Part shown: positions 16,378 to 24,921 of the stretch, in pieces
How the letters are laid out: every line of letters begins with the position of its first letter
Numbering within the stretch: position 1 is the first letter of the stretch
Origin: Geothermovivens sp964644845
GTDB taxonomy: Bacteria > Zhuqueibacterota > Zhuqueibacteria > Oleimicrobiales > Geothermoviventaceae
Length of the DNA: 33,710 nucleotides
Assembly: GCA_964644845.1 (NCBI GenBank)
Contig: CAZXXS010000007.1
Span: 1 to 33,710, forward strand
Direction: 5' to 3'
Translations under genes and position numbers: made by a program
Notes under the pieces: generated by a model
Told to the model about the DNA's origin: nothing
The model's input: the letters and a program-made list of their open reading frames with translations, nothing else
The model's database searches: none

Positions 16378-17256
16378 ATGATTCTCAGCATGACCGGTTA
16401 TGGGCAGGGGGAGTACGTCAGTGGTGATCTTCACGTTGTTGCCGAAGCGCGTTCGTTTAACAGCCGTTTCCTCGACATCGTGGTTCGCCTGCCGAAGCAC
16501 CTTTCCACGCTCGAGCAGCGTGTGCGCGACGTTGTGCGAAAGTACGCCGAACGCGGGCATGTGAACGTCACGATCAAGATCCGCAACGGTGAGGACAAAG
16601 CCCCCGTGCTACGTGTGGATCTCCCCACGGCCAGGGCTTACACAAAACTGCTGAACGAGTTGAAAAATGAGCTGGGTCTTGCCGGGGAGGTAGCACTCGA
16701 TCATCTGCTCAATTTTCCAGATGTCATCACGGCGGAAGGAGTGGAAGAGGAGATCGAGGGCATGTGGGAGCCGATTGCCGGAGCCGTGGCGCGGGCGATG
16801 GAAAGCCTGCGTGAGATGCGCCGGCAGGAAGGGATTGCTCTTGAAAAGGATCTCCGTGAGCGTGTCAATCGTCTGGAAGCCGTGGTGAAGGAGATCGAAG
16901 AGATCGCTGAAGAGCGTCGAGAGGAACAATTTCAGAAGCTGAAAGAACGGGTACGCCAGTTGCTGGAGGACGAGCAGATCGACATCGAGCGGCTGAACAC
17001 GGAGCTTGCTCTGATCGTTGATCGGATGGATGTGACGGAAGAGTGCGTCCGGTTTCACAGTCACAACGAGCAGTTCTTGAAAGCTCTGGAGGCTGCTGAA
17101 CCTGTCGGGAGGCGGTTGAATTTTCTACTGCAGGAGATGAACCGCGAGGCGACAACCATCGGTTCCAAAGCGTACAGCGCCGAGATTTCGCACCGTGTGG
17201 TTCAGCTGAAAGAAGAAATCGAGAAGATCCGCGAGCAGGTCCAGAACATCGAGTGA
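16378..17256 (+). CDS. yicC: YicC/YloC-family endoribonuclease
   Basis: A 292-residue member of the YicC family of metal-dependent endoribonucleases. The diagnostic N-terminus MILSMTGYGQGEY is followed by VEARSFNSRFLDIVVRLP-type sequence (here VVAEARSFNSRFLD), and the C-terminal DUF1732 domain ends with FLLQEMNREATTIGSKAYSAEIS and VVQLKEEIEKIREQVQNIE. Family members from Escherichia coli and Bacillus subtilis cleave RNA. Here it heads the conserved yicC-remA-gmk cluster found in many phyla, 10 bp ahead of remA. ATG 16378 gives the canonical start. The gene appears complete and ordinary. Confidence 0.95.
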   Translation: MILSMTGYGQGEYVSGDLHVVAEARSFNSRFLDIVVRLPKHLSTLEQRVRDVVRKYAERGHVNVTIKIRNGEDKAPVLRVDLPTARAYTKLLNELKNELGLAGEVALDHLLNFPDVITAEGVEEEIEGMWEPIAGAVARAMESLREMRRQEGIALEKDLRERVNRLEAVVKEIEEIAEERREEQFQKLKERVRQLLEDEQIDIERLNTELALIVDRMDVTEECVRFHSHNEQFLKALEAAEPVGRRLNFLLQEMNREATTIGSKAYSAEISHRVVQLKEEIEKIREQVQNIE

Positions 17257-17265
17257 TGTGGTGAG

Positions 17266-17532
17266 ATGATCAGCGTTGGGTTTCGAAACTACGTCGCCGT
17301 CGATCGGATTGTGGCGATTGTTGTGCCAGAATCAAGGCCAATCCGCGGCATGATTTCTGGGGCTCGCGAGCGCGGCATGTTGGTGGACGCTACGATGGGG
17401 CGCCGGACAAAGGCCGTGGTAGTGACGGATAGTGGCCACGTGATTCTTTCTGCGAATTCAGTTGAAACGCTGGTGGGCCGCGTGGAGAGTTACTACAGAC
17501 AGCTTGCTGCCGGGACGGCGGAGGTGGACTGA
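17266..17532 (+). CDS. remA: RemA-like regulator (DUF370)
   Basis: An 88-residue protein of the DUF370/RemA family, with the characteristic VGFRNYVAVDRIVAIVVPES, PIRGMISGARERGMLVDATMGRRTKAVVVTDSGHVILSANSVETL order. In Bacillus subtilis RemA is a DNA-binding activator of extracellular-matrix and osmoprotection genes that forms oligomeric rings. In other phyla the gene is mostly known from its conserved position between yicC and gmk. The start ATG 17266 lies 9 bp after the yicC stop, with GGTGAG upstream. No reason is seen to doubt the family call, but its regulatory targets in a Gram-negative-type organism are unknown. Confidence 0.9.
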   Translation: MISVGFRNYVAVDRIVAIVVPESRPIRGMISGARERGMLVDATMGRRTKAVVVTDSGHVILSANSVETLVGRVESYYRQLAAGTAEVD

Positions 17533-17538
17533 ATCAGA

Positions 17539-18144
17539 ATGGCAGCGAAAAAGGAAGCGGGGCAACGCGGTCTGCTGGTAGTCATCTCGTCGCCGTCGGG
17601 GGGCGGTAAGACCACGGTTGTGAAGAGAATTCTGGACCGTGGTGACGACCGATTTGTTTACTCCGTTTCGGCCACCACACGTCCGCCACGGCCCGGGGAA
17701 AAAGACGGTCGTGACTACTTTTTCCTTTCTGAAGAAGAATTTCGCCGCCGCATCCAGGAGGGCGCCTTTGCGGAGTGGGCGGAAGTTCACGGTCACCTGT
17801 ATGGTACGTTGAAGGACCAGATTGATCGGAATCTGAAGGCGGGCAAGATCATTTTGCTCGACATCGATGTCAAGGGCGGACTTTCGTTGAGACGGGCGTT
17901 CCCTGAGGACAGCCTGTTGATCTTCCTGGCGCCGCCGTCCTTGGACGTCCTGGAGAAGCGGCTCCGGCAGCGCGGCACGGATTCCGAAGAAGAAATCAGC
18001 CGACGGCTGCAGCGCGTGAAAATGGAGCTGGACGCAGCGCAGCAGTACGACACGGTCATCGTCAACGAGGACCTGGATGTCACGGTGCAGGCTGTTCTGG
18101 AGGCCATTGACCAGAGATTGCGCGAGCGGAGCAGTAACGGCTGA
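17539..18144 (+). CDS. gmk: Guanylate kinase
   Basis: A 201-residue nucleoside monophosphate kinase that converts GMP (or dGMP) and ATP to GDP and ADP. The P-loop SSPSGGGKTT (17-26), GMP-binding segment SVSATTRPPRPGEKDGRDYFFLS and the IDVKGGLSLR and FLAPPSLDVLEKRLRQRGTDSEEEISRRL lid region are all present. GGAGGTGG lies about 13 nt before ATG 17539. It is the third gene of the yicC-remA-gmk unit and is followed by a strong terminator, so transcription of this unit ends here. GMP kinase also sets the guanine nucleotide pool used by the RelA/SpoT enzyme encoded downstream. Confidence 0.96.
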   Translation: MAAKKEAGQRGLLVVISSPSGGGKTTVVKRILDRGDDRFVYSVSATTRPPRPGEKDGRDYFFLSEEEFRRRIQEGAFAEWAEVHGHLYGTLKDQIDRNLKAGKIILLDIDVKGGLSLRRAFPEDSLLIFLAPPSLDVLEKRLRQRGTDSEEEISRRLQRVKMELDAAQQYDTVIVNEDLDVTVQAVLEAIDQRLRERSSNG

Positions 18145-18177
18145 TTTCTTGCTCAGGCCCAGGAGGATGCGTTTCCC

Positions 18178-18201
18178 GGCGAGCGTTACGTTCGCCTTTT
18201 T
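18178..18201 (+). terminator. Strong Rho-independent terminator after gmk
   Basis: GGCGAGCG (18178-18185), loop TTA and CGTTCGCC (18189-18196) form an 8-bp stem (one G-U pair) followed immediately by TTTTT. It splits gmk from rpoZ, which in many genomes are co-transcribed. Confidence 0.85.
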
Positions 18202-18297
18202 CGTGCCTGCACAGCGGGAGCGTTGCGTCACCAAATAGGGTTGGATTCGGCGGAATCTTAGCGATGTTGACCAGCGTTAGAGGAATTCGGCAAGAAA

Positions 18298-18309
18298 AAA
18301 ACCGGTTTT
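18298..18309. promoter_or_regulatory. 12-bp palindrome in the rpoZ leader
   Basis: AAAACCGGTTTT is a perfect palindrome 25 bp before the rpoZ ATG and just upstream of its Shine-Dalgarno. It could be an operator, but several 12-bp palindromes are expected by chance in a window this long, and no clear -35/-10 pair was found in 18202-18333. Confidence 0.25.
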
Positions 18310-18333
18310 GAATAGCGCAGGAGGTGAGCGGTA

Positions 18334-18651
18334 ATGGTTGAAACTCTGGATCTGTCTGAGGTTCTCAAGCATGCTGAAAGCATGTACGAAGCCGTGATGA
18401 TCGTGGCGAAACGGGCGCGGCAAATTAACGACGAGCAGAGAGCCCAGACCCAGCACAACTTGATGATTCAGACCGAAATTCGGCCGGGCGGCGAAACCGA
18501 TTTCTTCGAAGAAGAGGATCTGACACCCTCGGAGCCCTACGAGGACTACCTGCGGTTGCCGAAGCCTTCCGTGGTGGCGATGAAGGAAATGCTCGAGGGA
18601 AAGATTCGCTACCGTTACATCGACGAGGGCACCGAAGAGGAAGAACTGTAA
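18334..18651 (+). CDS. rpoZ: RNA polymerase omega subunit
   Basis: A 105-residue RpoZ-like subunit that binds the beta-prime C-terminus and aids polymerase assembly. The segment SMYEAVMIVAKRARQIND matches the conserved core (normally NRFELVLVAAKRARQL). The later part is acidic and extends beyond the usual 70-90 residues, ending KIRYRYIDEGTEEEEL. A near-perfect AGGAGGTGA (18319-18327) precedes ATG 18334. Its position between gmk and coaBC is the usual location of rpoZ and supports the call. In proteobacteria omega contributes to a ppGpp site on RNA polymerase; a bifunctional RelA/SpoT is encoded 3.5 kb downstream. Confidence 0.88.
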   Translation: MVETLDLSEVLKHAESMYEAVMIVAKRARQINDEQRAQTQHNLMIQTEIRPGGETDFFEEEDLTPSEPYEDYLRLPKPSVVAMKEMLEGKIRYRYIDEGTEEEEL

Positions 18652-18681
18652 CGCAGGAGCGACCCGGCAGAGGCGCACAAC

Positions 18682-19899
18682 ATGCCCGACGACCTGCTTG
18701 GCGGTAAACGCGTACTCTTAGGCGTCACGGGAGGGATCGCGGCTTACAAGAGCTGCGAACTCGTGCGTGAGCTGCGCAAGCTTGGCGCCGAGGTCCAGGT
18801 AGTCATGACGCCCGCTGCCAAACAGTTCGTCGCTCCGCTGACTTTCGAGGCTCTTTCGGAACGGCCCGTACTCACCGATCTGTTTCACCCGGAGACGGGA
18901 TCGCGGGCCACTGTGCACATCGACGCTGCGCGTTGGGCTCAGGTGGTGTTGATCGCGCCGGCTACCTACGATTTTGTTGGGAAGATGGCTGGTGGGTTGG
19001 CGGACGATGTGCTCAGCACCTTGGTGGCGGCGGCCAACGTGCCGGTCGTCCTTTGCCCAGCGATGAACAAAGAAATGTTCGTCAACCCGGCCTTGCAAGC
19101 CAATTTACAGACGCTGCGTGACCGCGGGGTGCTGGTGGTCGACCCGGAGAGCGGCGAACTGGCGTGCGGCGAAGAGGGAATTGGTCGGCTGGCCAGCAAG
19201 GAACGGATTCTGGATACCGTGAAACGCGTGCTCCTTGGCCACGATGCGCTCAAGGGAGTGCACGTGTTGGTCACTGCGGGGCCGACCGAAGAGCCGCTGG
19301 ACCCGGTACGTGTGCTCACGAACCGTTCTTCTGGCAAGATGGGTTACGCGCTCGCGGAGGCAGCCCTGTGGGCGGGCGCCGATGTTACTCTGGTTACAGG
19401 GCGCACGCAGCTTCGTTCGGCCGAGGGCGTTGAGCGCGTGGATGTTCGCACCAGCGCCGAGATGGCGGAAGCAGTGCGCAGCCGCTGGGACACGGTGGAC
19501 GTGCTCATCATGGCTGCGGCTGTAAGCGATTACCGACCCAGGCGAGCCGCCGAAGAGAAGATCAAGAAAGAAGGCGATCGGGGGCTTGTGCTTGAACTCG
19601 AGCAGACGGAAGACATTTTGGGCTGGGCCGGTGAGCACAAGGGCGAGCGAACGCTGGTAGGCTTTGCGGTAGAAACCGAAAAGGAGCTCGCCAACGGACG
19701 CCAGAAGCTCGAAAGCAAAAACCTGGATCTCATCGTGATCAACAACCCGCGCCACGAGGGAGCGGGGTTCGACGTGGATACCAACCGCGTGTTCTTGCTT
19801 GATCGGGATGGTCGGGTAGATGCGTGGCCCGTGCTTCCCAAGATTGAGGTTGCTCGACGTCTGGTAGCGCGTGTGGCGGCGCTTCGCCGGGGGCGGTGA
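18682..19899 (+). CDS. coaBC: Bifunctional phosphopantothenoylcysteine decarboxylase/synthetase CoaBC
   Basis: A 405-residue two-domain enzyme catalysing two steps of coenzyme A synthesis. The N-terminal flavoprotein CoaC (about 1-185) has GVTGGIAAYKSCELVRELRK, the catalytic His in HIDAARWA, the substrate-clamp region APATYDFVGKMAGGLADD and PAMNKEM. The C-terminal CoaB (about 190-405) has VTAGPTEEPLDPVRVLTNRSSGKMG, AAAVSDYRP, a Lys-rich loop EEKIKKEGD and VGFAVETE. ATG 18682 is 30 bp after rpoZ. The stop codon overlaps the start of the uracil-DNA glycosylase gene (TGATG). All motifs are intact. Confidence 0.96.
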   Translation: MPDDLLGGKRVLLGVTGGIAAYKSCELVRELRKLGAEVQVVMTPAAKQFVAPLTFEALSERPVLTDLFHPETGSRATVHIDAARWAQVVLIAPATYDFVGKMAGGLADDVLSTLVAAANVPVVLCPAMNKEMFVNPALQANLQTLRDRGVLVVDPESGELACGEEGIGRLASKERILDTVKRVLLGHDALKGVHVLVTAGPTEEPLDPVRVLTNRSSGKMGYALAEAALWAGADVTLVTGRTQLRSAEGVERVDVRTSAEMAEAVRSRWDTVDVLIMAAAVSDYRPRRAAEEKIKKEGDRGLVLELEQTEDILGWAGEHKGERTLVGFAVETEKELANGRQKLESKNLDLIVINNPRHEGAGFDVDTNRVFLLDRDGRVDAWPVLPKIEVARRLVARVAALRRGR

Positions 19900-20630
19900 T
19901 GGCACGGACTGCGGGTGCAGAAGGACTGCGCAAGTTGCTGGCTCGGCTGGCGACTGAGCTGGAAGTAAACGGCAACGACCTAGTGATCGAACGCGAAAAG
20001 GCCGAGCTTTTGATGGAAGAAATCAAGCCCAAACCGTCGCCGCTGCAGCAATTTTACGAGCAAATCAAAGATTGTCGCAAGTGCCCGTTGGCTGAGACAC
20101 GCACCAATTTTGTGTTCGGTACCGGGGACGAAAACGCAGACATCATGTTCATCGGTGAGGCTCCCGGTGCTGACGAAGATCGTCTGGGTGAGCCGTTTGT
20201 TGGGCGAGCGGGCCAGCTGCTCAATCGCATGTTGAACGAGGTGGGTCTGCAGCGTGAGGAAGTGTACATCGCCAATGTGCTCAAGTGCCGTCCTCCTGGC
20301 AATCGGGACCCACGGCCCGAGGAAGTGGCTCAGTGTCTTCCCTACTTGCTGAAGCAGATTGAGCTGATTCGCCCCAAGGTTCTGGTGTGCCTTGGACGGA
20401 TTGCTGCCCAAACGTTGTTGAAGACGCTGTCGCCCCTGTCGCGTTTGAGGGGCCAGATTCACCAATTTCGTGGAATCCCGATGATTGTTACGTACCACCC
20501 CGCAGCGCTGTTGCGAAACATGGGCAATTACGAGCGATCCATTTCGGACCTTCGCTTCGCCCTGCGCGTTTACCATGAGGCGGCTGCTGGCGAGACCAGC
20601 GAAAGCGGGCCGCACGAGGTTGGCGCTTAG
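19899..20630 (+). CDS. Type 4 uracil-DNA glycosylase (Fe-S)
   Basis: A 243-residue family 4 UDG that removes uracil from DNA and contains a 4Fe-4S cluster. Cluster ligands are Cys59, Cys62, Cys130 and Cys146 (DCRKCPL, LKCRPPGNRDPRPEEVAQC). The catalytic motif is GEAPGADED (86-94) and the second active-site motif is HPAALLRN near residue 200. An N-terminal extension of about 45 residues resembles that of bacterial family 4 enzymes annotated as SPO1 polymerase-like. ATG 19899 overlaps the coaBC stop; GTG 19896 is the only near alternative. This class is commonest in thermophiles but is widespread, so it is only weak evidence on growth temperature. Confidence 0.92.
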   Translation: MARTAGAEGLRKLLARLATELEVNGNDLVIEREKAELLMEEIKPKPSPLQQFYEQIKDCRKCPLAETRTNFVFGTGDENADIMFIGEAPGADEDRLGEPFVGRAGQLLNRMLNEVGLQREEVYIANVLKCRPPGNRDPRPEEVAQCLPYLLKQIELIRPKVLVCLGRIAAQTLLKTLSPLSRLRGQIHQFRGIPMIVTYHPAALLRNMGNYERSISDLRFALRVYHEAAAGETSESGPHEVGA

Positions 20631-20703
20631 CGTTTGCTGTGCGCGTCCGCGGACTGTTCGGGTCGGGCTACAGGGTTTTTGCTGTTTCGGAGGGAGGTAA
20701 AGA

Positions 20704-22083
20704 TTGGCAGTAGCGCAGGAAGCACAGCTGGACGAACGGCTACCACCGCAGTCGATCGACGCCGAGATGGCGGTTCTGGGCGCCATTTTGGTCGAGCCTA
20801 CGGCGGTGAGCAAGGCGATCGAGATCCTGGACCCGAGCGCTTTCTACCGGCGAGCTCACCAGAAGATTTTTGCCGCCGCTGTGAGCCTTTTCGAGCGAAA
20901 CGAGCCGGTAGACGTCGTTACCGTTACTGAAGAGCTCAAGAAAAACAATGAACTGGACGAAGTCGGCGGTGCGTACTACATTGCTGAGCTGGCCCGTCAC
21001 ACTGTGTCGGCGGCCAACGTAGAGTACCATGCGAAGATCGTTCTGGAAAAATCGCTCGCTCGCCGCTTGATCGAGGTCGCCAATGAGGTCCAGCAGCAAG
21101 CTTACGAAGGTCACCAGGATGTTTACGACCTGATTGACAAGGCGGAACAACGGATCTTTGCACTGTCGGAACGTCGACTGAGACGCGGTTTTCAGGCCAT
21201 TGATCCGTTGTTGCACAAGACGTTCGAGACGATCGAAGACTACCACGCTCGCCGCGGCGGCGTTACTGGTGTGCCTACGGGCTTCAAAAAGCTGGACGAA
21301 CTAACCTCAGGTTTCCAGCGCTCGGATTTCATCGTCATCGCCGGGCGACCCAGCATGGGGAAGACGGCTTTCGCCCTGAACATCGCGCGTAACGCTGCTG
21401 TGGACTACGGGGTGCCCGTCGGCATCTTCAGCCTGGAAATGGCCGGTTACCAGCTGACGATGCGCATGTTGTGTTCGGAGGCTAAGGTTGATTCCCACCT
21501 GGTTCGTACAGGGCGACTTCCCAATTCGGAATGGCCTAAGTTGAGCCTCGCGGTTGGCAACCTGGCTTCGGCTCCGATCTACATCGACGACACGCCAGCT
21601 CAAACGATTCTGGAGATTCGCGCCAAAGCGCGTCGGGCCAAGGCCGAGCACAACATTGGCATGATCATCATCGACTACCTGCAACTTGTGCGCGGTGTCG
21701 GCCGCGTGGAGAGCCGTCAGATCGAGATCAGCATGATCTCCCAGTCGTTGAAGGCTTTGGCCAAAGAGCTCGACATCCCGGTGGTGGCTCTTTCGCAGCT
21801 TTCGCGTGCGGTGGAGCAGCGTAGCACGGGCGACCGCCGCCCCATTCTGTCGGATTTGCGCGAATCGGGAGCCATCGAGCAAGATGCCGACGTGGTGATC
21901 TTCATCTACCGACCGGAGGTGTACGGGCCTACAGAGAAGCCGGGTGTGGCGGAAATCATCGTGGCCAAACAGCGGAACGGCCCTACGGACATCGTGGAGC
22001 TTGCATTTGTGAAGCAGTACGTGTTGTTTGCCGATTTGGCTCAGTTCGAGGAGGCTCCTCCCGTGATGGAGCCCGGATTTTGA
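20704..22083 (+). CDS. dnaB: Replicative DNA helicase DnaB
   Basis: A 459-residue hexameric 5'-3' helicase that unwinds DNA ahead of the replication fork. The N-terminal helical domain (about 10-110, PPQSIDAEMAVLGAILVEP) and linker helix are followed by the RecA-like motor: Walker A GRPSMGKTAFALNIA, Walker B IIIDYLQLV, and the C-terminal DLRESGAIEQDADVVIFIYRP and VAKQRNGPTD segments. No intein interrupts these motifs, a common insertion site in this gene. The start is TTG 20704, supported by GGAGGGAGGT shortly upstream; no ATG occurs before Met24 of the conserved domain. Confidence 0.96.
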   Translation: MAVAQEAQLDERLPPQSIDAEMAVLGAILVEPTAVSKAIEILDPSAFYRRAHQKIFAAAVSLFERNEPVDVVTVTEELKKNNELDEVGGAYYIAELARHTVSAANVEYHAKIVLEKSLARRLIEVANEVQQQAYEGHQDVYDLIDKAEQRIFALSERRLRRGFQAIDPLLHKTFETIEDYHARRGGVTGVPTGFKKLDELTSGFQRSDFIVIAGRPSMGKTAFALNIARNAAVDYGVPVGIFSLEMAGYQLTMRMLCSEAKVDSHLVRTGRLPNSEWPKLSLAVGNLASAPIYIDDTPAQTILEIRAKARRAKAEHNIGMIIIDYLQLVRGVGRVESRQIEISMISQSLKALAKELDIPVVALSQLSRAVEQRSTGDRRPILSDLRESGAIEQDADVVIFIYRPEVYGPTEKPGVAEIIVAKQRNGPTDIVELAFVKQYVLFADLAQFEEAPPVMEPGF

Positions 22084-22159
22084 TAGCCTGTTTGCTCTCC
22101 AGGTGCTGCAACCCGCACCACCGCAAGGTTGTTCGGGGCGATTTGGAAAGACGGTTAAC

Positions 22160-24400
22160 GTGAGCACGACAGCGGAAACAGAAAAGGCCGTTCACACGGA
22201 TGCGCACAACAAGCTGACCCTGCAGGGTAACCCCTTTTACAGGGACTACCAGCTAATTGTGCGTCGTCTGCGCCGCTACGACACCGGCACGGATCTGTCC
22301 CTGGTGGCCAAAGCCTTTCTGTTTGCCTACGATGCTCACCGCGAACAGCTCCGCATGAGCGGTGAACCTTACTTCAAGCATCCGGTCGAGGTGGCGAAAA
22401 TCCTCACCGAGTTGCAGCTCGATCACGTGACGGTGGCTGCGGGGCTGTTGCACGACGTTGTGGAGGACACTGGTGTTAGCCTGGAAGAGGTGCGGGAGAA
22501 GTTCGGCGAGGAGATCGCCTCTCTCGTCGATGGCGTGACCAAGATGGGCGGTATTCGCCTGGAAAGCGTTGAAGAAAGGCAGGCGGAAAACTTTCGCAAA
22601 ATGTTGCTCTCCATGGTGCGCGACATTCGCGTCATCATGATCAAATTTGCCGATCGCCTGCACAACATGCGTACGCTTCAGTACCTGCCGGAACGCAAGC
22701 GCAAGCGAATCGCTCTTGAGACGCGCGACGTCTACGCGCCCCTGGCACACCGGCTTGGAATTGCTCGGGTCAAGTGGGAACTGGAAGATCTGGCCCTGAA
22801 AGAGCTGGATCCCCAGGCCTACGAAGAAATCCAGCGCAAGATTGCAGCGAAACGCGACGAGCGGGAACGCTACATTCGCCGCTTTGCTCGCCCGATTCAG
22901 GAGGAGCTTCGTAAAGCGGGGGTGAAGGCAACGATTACGGGACGTCCCAAGCACTTTTTCAGCATTTACAACAAGATGAAGCGTCGGGGTGTCCCGTTCG
23001 AGGAAATCTACGATCTTTTGGCCATCCGGATCATCGTGGAAAAGGTGGAAGAGTGCTACTACGCGCTCGGCATCGTGCACAGTCTGTACACACCGGTGCA
23101 CGATCGCTTCAAGGACTACATCGCTACACCTAAATCCAACATGTACCAGAGTCTGCACACTACTGTGATCGGACCGGATGGCAACATGGTCGAGGTGCAG
23201 ATTCGTACCGAAGAGATGCACCGCACCGCCGAGGAAGGCATCGCGGCACACTGGCGCTACAAAGAAGGCAAGACCGACGAGGAGCTGGACGAACAGCTCG
23301 TGTGGCTGCGCCAGGTGCTTGAGTGGCAGCAAGAAGTACGCGACTCCGGTGAGTTCCTTGAAAATCTCAAAATCGAACTTTTTCAGGACGAGGTTTTTGT
23401 GTTCACCCCGCGCGGGGACCTTTTGAAGTTGCCGCGAGGGGCTACGCCCGTCGATTTCGCCTTTGCGGTCCACACGGACATCGGGCTTCACTGTCTGGCT
23501 GCCAAAGTGAACGGCCGCATCGTGCCGCTGAGCTACCAGCTGAATAGCGGCGACCAGGTGGAAATCATCACCAGCCACAATCAGAAGCCGAATCCGGACT
23601 GGCTCAAGTTCGTCAAGACGTCGAAGGCGCGAAGTCGCATCAAGCGGTGGATTCGGGAGTCGCAATTTGAGCAGAGTGTGGAGCTGGGCCAGGAAATCGT
23701 GAACCGCTTCTTCAAGCGTTTTCGCATCCCGAAGGATGAGAAGGAGCTTGAAGATGTGGCTCAGACGTTCGGCCACAACTCGCTGGAACAGCTGTACGCC
23801 GCCATCGGGAGGGGGGACCTTTCGGTCGAAAACGTGGTGCGTAAACTGGCTCCCGAGAAGATCGAGGCCGCAAAAGAGGATTCGCTTTTTCAGCGTTTCA
23901 TTCAGAAGGCGCGCGGAACGGCTCGCGGCATTCGCGTGAATGGAGTCGATAACTTGCTGGTTCATTTTGGCAAGTGCTGCCAGCCTGTACCCGGCGACAA
24001 GATCGTGGGCTTCATCACGAGGGGCCGAGGCATCGTGGTGCACCGGGCCGACTGCAAGAACGTGCTGGCCATGATGGAAGACCCGGAGCGCTACATCGAG
24101 GTCGAGTGGGACGTGGACAAAGACAAGCAGTTCATGGTCAGCTTGCAGATCCTTGGGGAGAACCGCAAGGGGCTGCTTGCCGACGTGTCGCAGGCCATTG
24201 CAGCGGTGGACACAAACATCGTGAACGCACAAATGAAGGCTGAAGACAGTATCGCCTCGGGCATGTTCATCATCGAAGTGCGAAATCTGTCGCATCTGAC
24301 GCGCGTGATCAGCAAGGTGAGGAAGGTGAAGGGGGTGTTGAGCGTGTCGCGGATGGAAAGTGGCACCACGGGTTGGGAAAGTTCAAAAGAAGTGCAGTGA
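22160..24400 (+). CDS. Bifunctional (p)ppGpp synthetase/hydrolase, RelA/SpoT (Rsh)
   Basis: A 746-residue long RelA/SpoT homologue controlling the stringent response. In order: an HD hydrolase domain with an intact HDVVEDT (so hydrolysis is likely active), a synthetase domain with YDLLAIRIIV, RFKDYIATPKSNMYQSLHT and EVQIRT, a TGS domain (VFVFTPRGDLLKLPRGATPVDFAF), a zinc-finger-like/helical segment (CCQPVPGDKIVGFITRGRGIVVHRADC) and a C-terminal ACT domain. GTG 22160 has GGAAAG upstream; a GTG at 22103 extends the frame but lacks a clear ribosome site. Presence of both active sites points to a single bifunctional Rsh rather than separate RelA and SpoT. Confidence 0.94.
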   Translation: MSTTAETEKAVHTDAHNKLTLQGNPFYRDYQLIVRRLRRYDTGTDLSLVAKAFLFAYDAHREQLRMSGEPYFKHPVEVAKILTELQLDHVTVAAGLLHDVVEDTGVSLEEVREKFGEEIASLVDGVTKMGGIRLESVEERQAENFRKMLLSMVRDIRVIMIKFADRLHNMRTLQYLPERKRKRIALETRDVYAPLAHRLGIARVKWELEDLALKELDPQAYEEIQRKIAAKRDERERYIRRFARPIQEELRKAGVKATITGRPKHFFSIYNKMKRRGVPFEEIYDLLAIRIIVEKVEECYYALGIVHSLYTPVHDRFKDYIATPKSNMYQSLHTTVIGPDGNMVEVQIRTEEMHRTAEEGIAAHWRYKEGKTDEELDEQLVWLRQVLEWQQEVRDSGEFLENLKIELFQDEVFVFTPRGDLLKLPRGATPVDFAFAVHTDIGLHCLAAKVNGRIVPLSYQLNSGDQVEIITSHNQKPNPDWLKFVKTSKARSRIKRWIRESQFEQSVELGQEIVNRFFKRFRIPKDEKELEDVAQTFGHNSLEQLYAAIGRGDLSVENVVRKLAPEKIEAAKEDSLFQRFIQKARGTARGIRVNGVDNLLVHFGKCCQPVPGDKIVGFITRGRGIVVHRADCKNVLAMMEDPERYIEVEWDVDKDKQFMVSLQILGENRKGLLADVSQAIAAVDTNIVNAQMKAEDSIASGMFIIEVRNLSHLTRVISKVRKVKGVLSVSRMESGTTGWESSKEVQ

Positions 24401-24488
24401 TGTGTGACTCAGGGGAAGGAAACAAAGACGCGAGGCGTTTAGGAGCACAATTGGAACCGGGAAAAGGTAAGGCAAAGGAGTAGGGCCA

Positions 24489-24845
24489 ATGACGCAAAAT
24501 GCTAAAAGGCGCACCATTACGAAGAAAGATGTGGCAAAGAAGACAGCGGAGCTGGTCGGAGAGAAGATTTACCTGACCGAGAAAATCGTGGATGGTGTGT
24601 TCAAGGCGCTTCGTGCGTACATGGCCGAGGCGGACCCGGAGATCCGGATCGAGATCCGTGATTTTGGTGTGTTCGAAGTCAAGACGACCAAGCCGAAGCC
24701 AAAAGCGCGGAACCCCAAGACGGGAGAAATCATCTACGTGCCGGCACGGCGGAAAACGCACTTCAAGGCTGGCAAAGCCCTGAAGGAAATCCTGAAGAGG
24801 CCGTTGGACGACCTTCAGCAGTCAGACAATTCGGAGAAATCCTGA
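24489..24845 (+). CDS. HU/IHF-family DNA-binding protein (second copy)
   Basis: A 118-residue HU-fold protein with terminal extensions. The core reads ITKKDVAKKTAELVGEKIYLTEKIVDGVFKALRAYM (helices), IRIEIRDFGVFEVKTTKPKPKARNPKTGE (the arm with the RNPKTGE motif) and VPARRKTHFKAGKALKEIL. It differs from the first HU (2263) in its Lys/Arg-rich N-terminal extension and an acidic/polar tail (DDLQQSDNSEKS), and it may behave like an IHF-type subunit. AAAGGAG precedes ATG 24489. It lies between the RelA/SpoT gene and ruvX, so it may be co-transcribed with both. Confidence 0.9.
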   Translation: MTQNAKRRTITKKDVAKKTAELVGEKIYLTEKIVDGVFKALRAYMAEADPEIRIEIRDFGVFEVKTTKPKPKARNPKTGEIIYVPARRKTHFKAGKALKEILKRPLDDLQQSDNSEKS

Positions 24846-24921
24846 GCGAAGCGAGGCTAATCCAGGGGTGGACAGGCAACGCCCGTTGCAGCAGGCGTGT
24901 GTGAAGACGGCAGGCGTGGAC

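Noticed and set aside
22253..24295. 680-residue minus-strand open frame opposite relA/spoT
   Set aside because: Shadow of the Rsh gene, without recognisable motifs.
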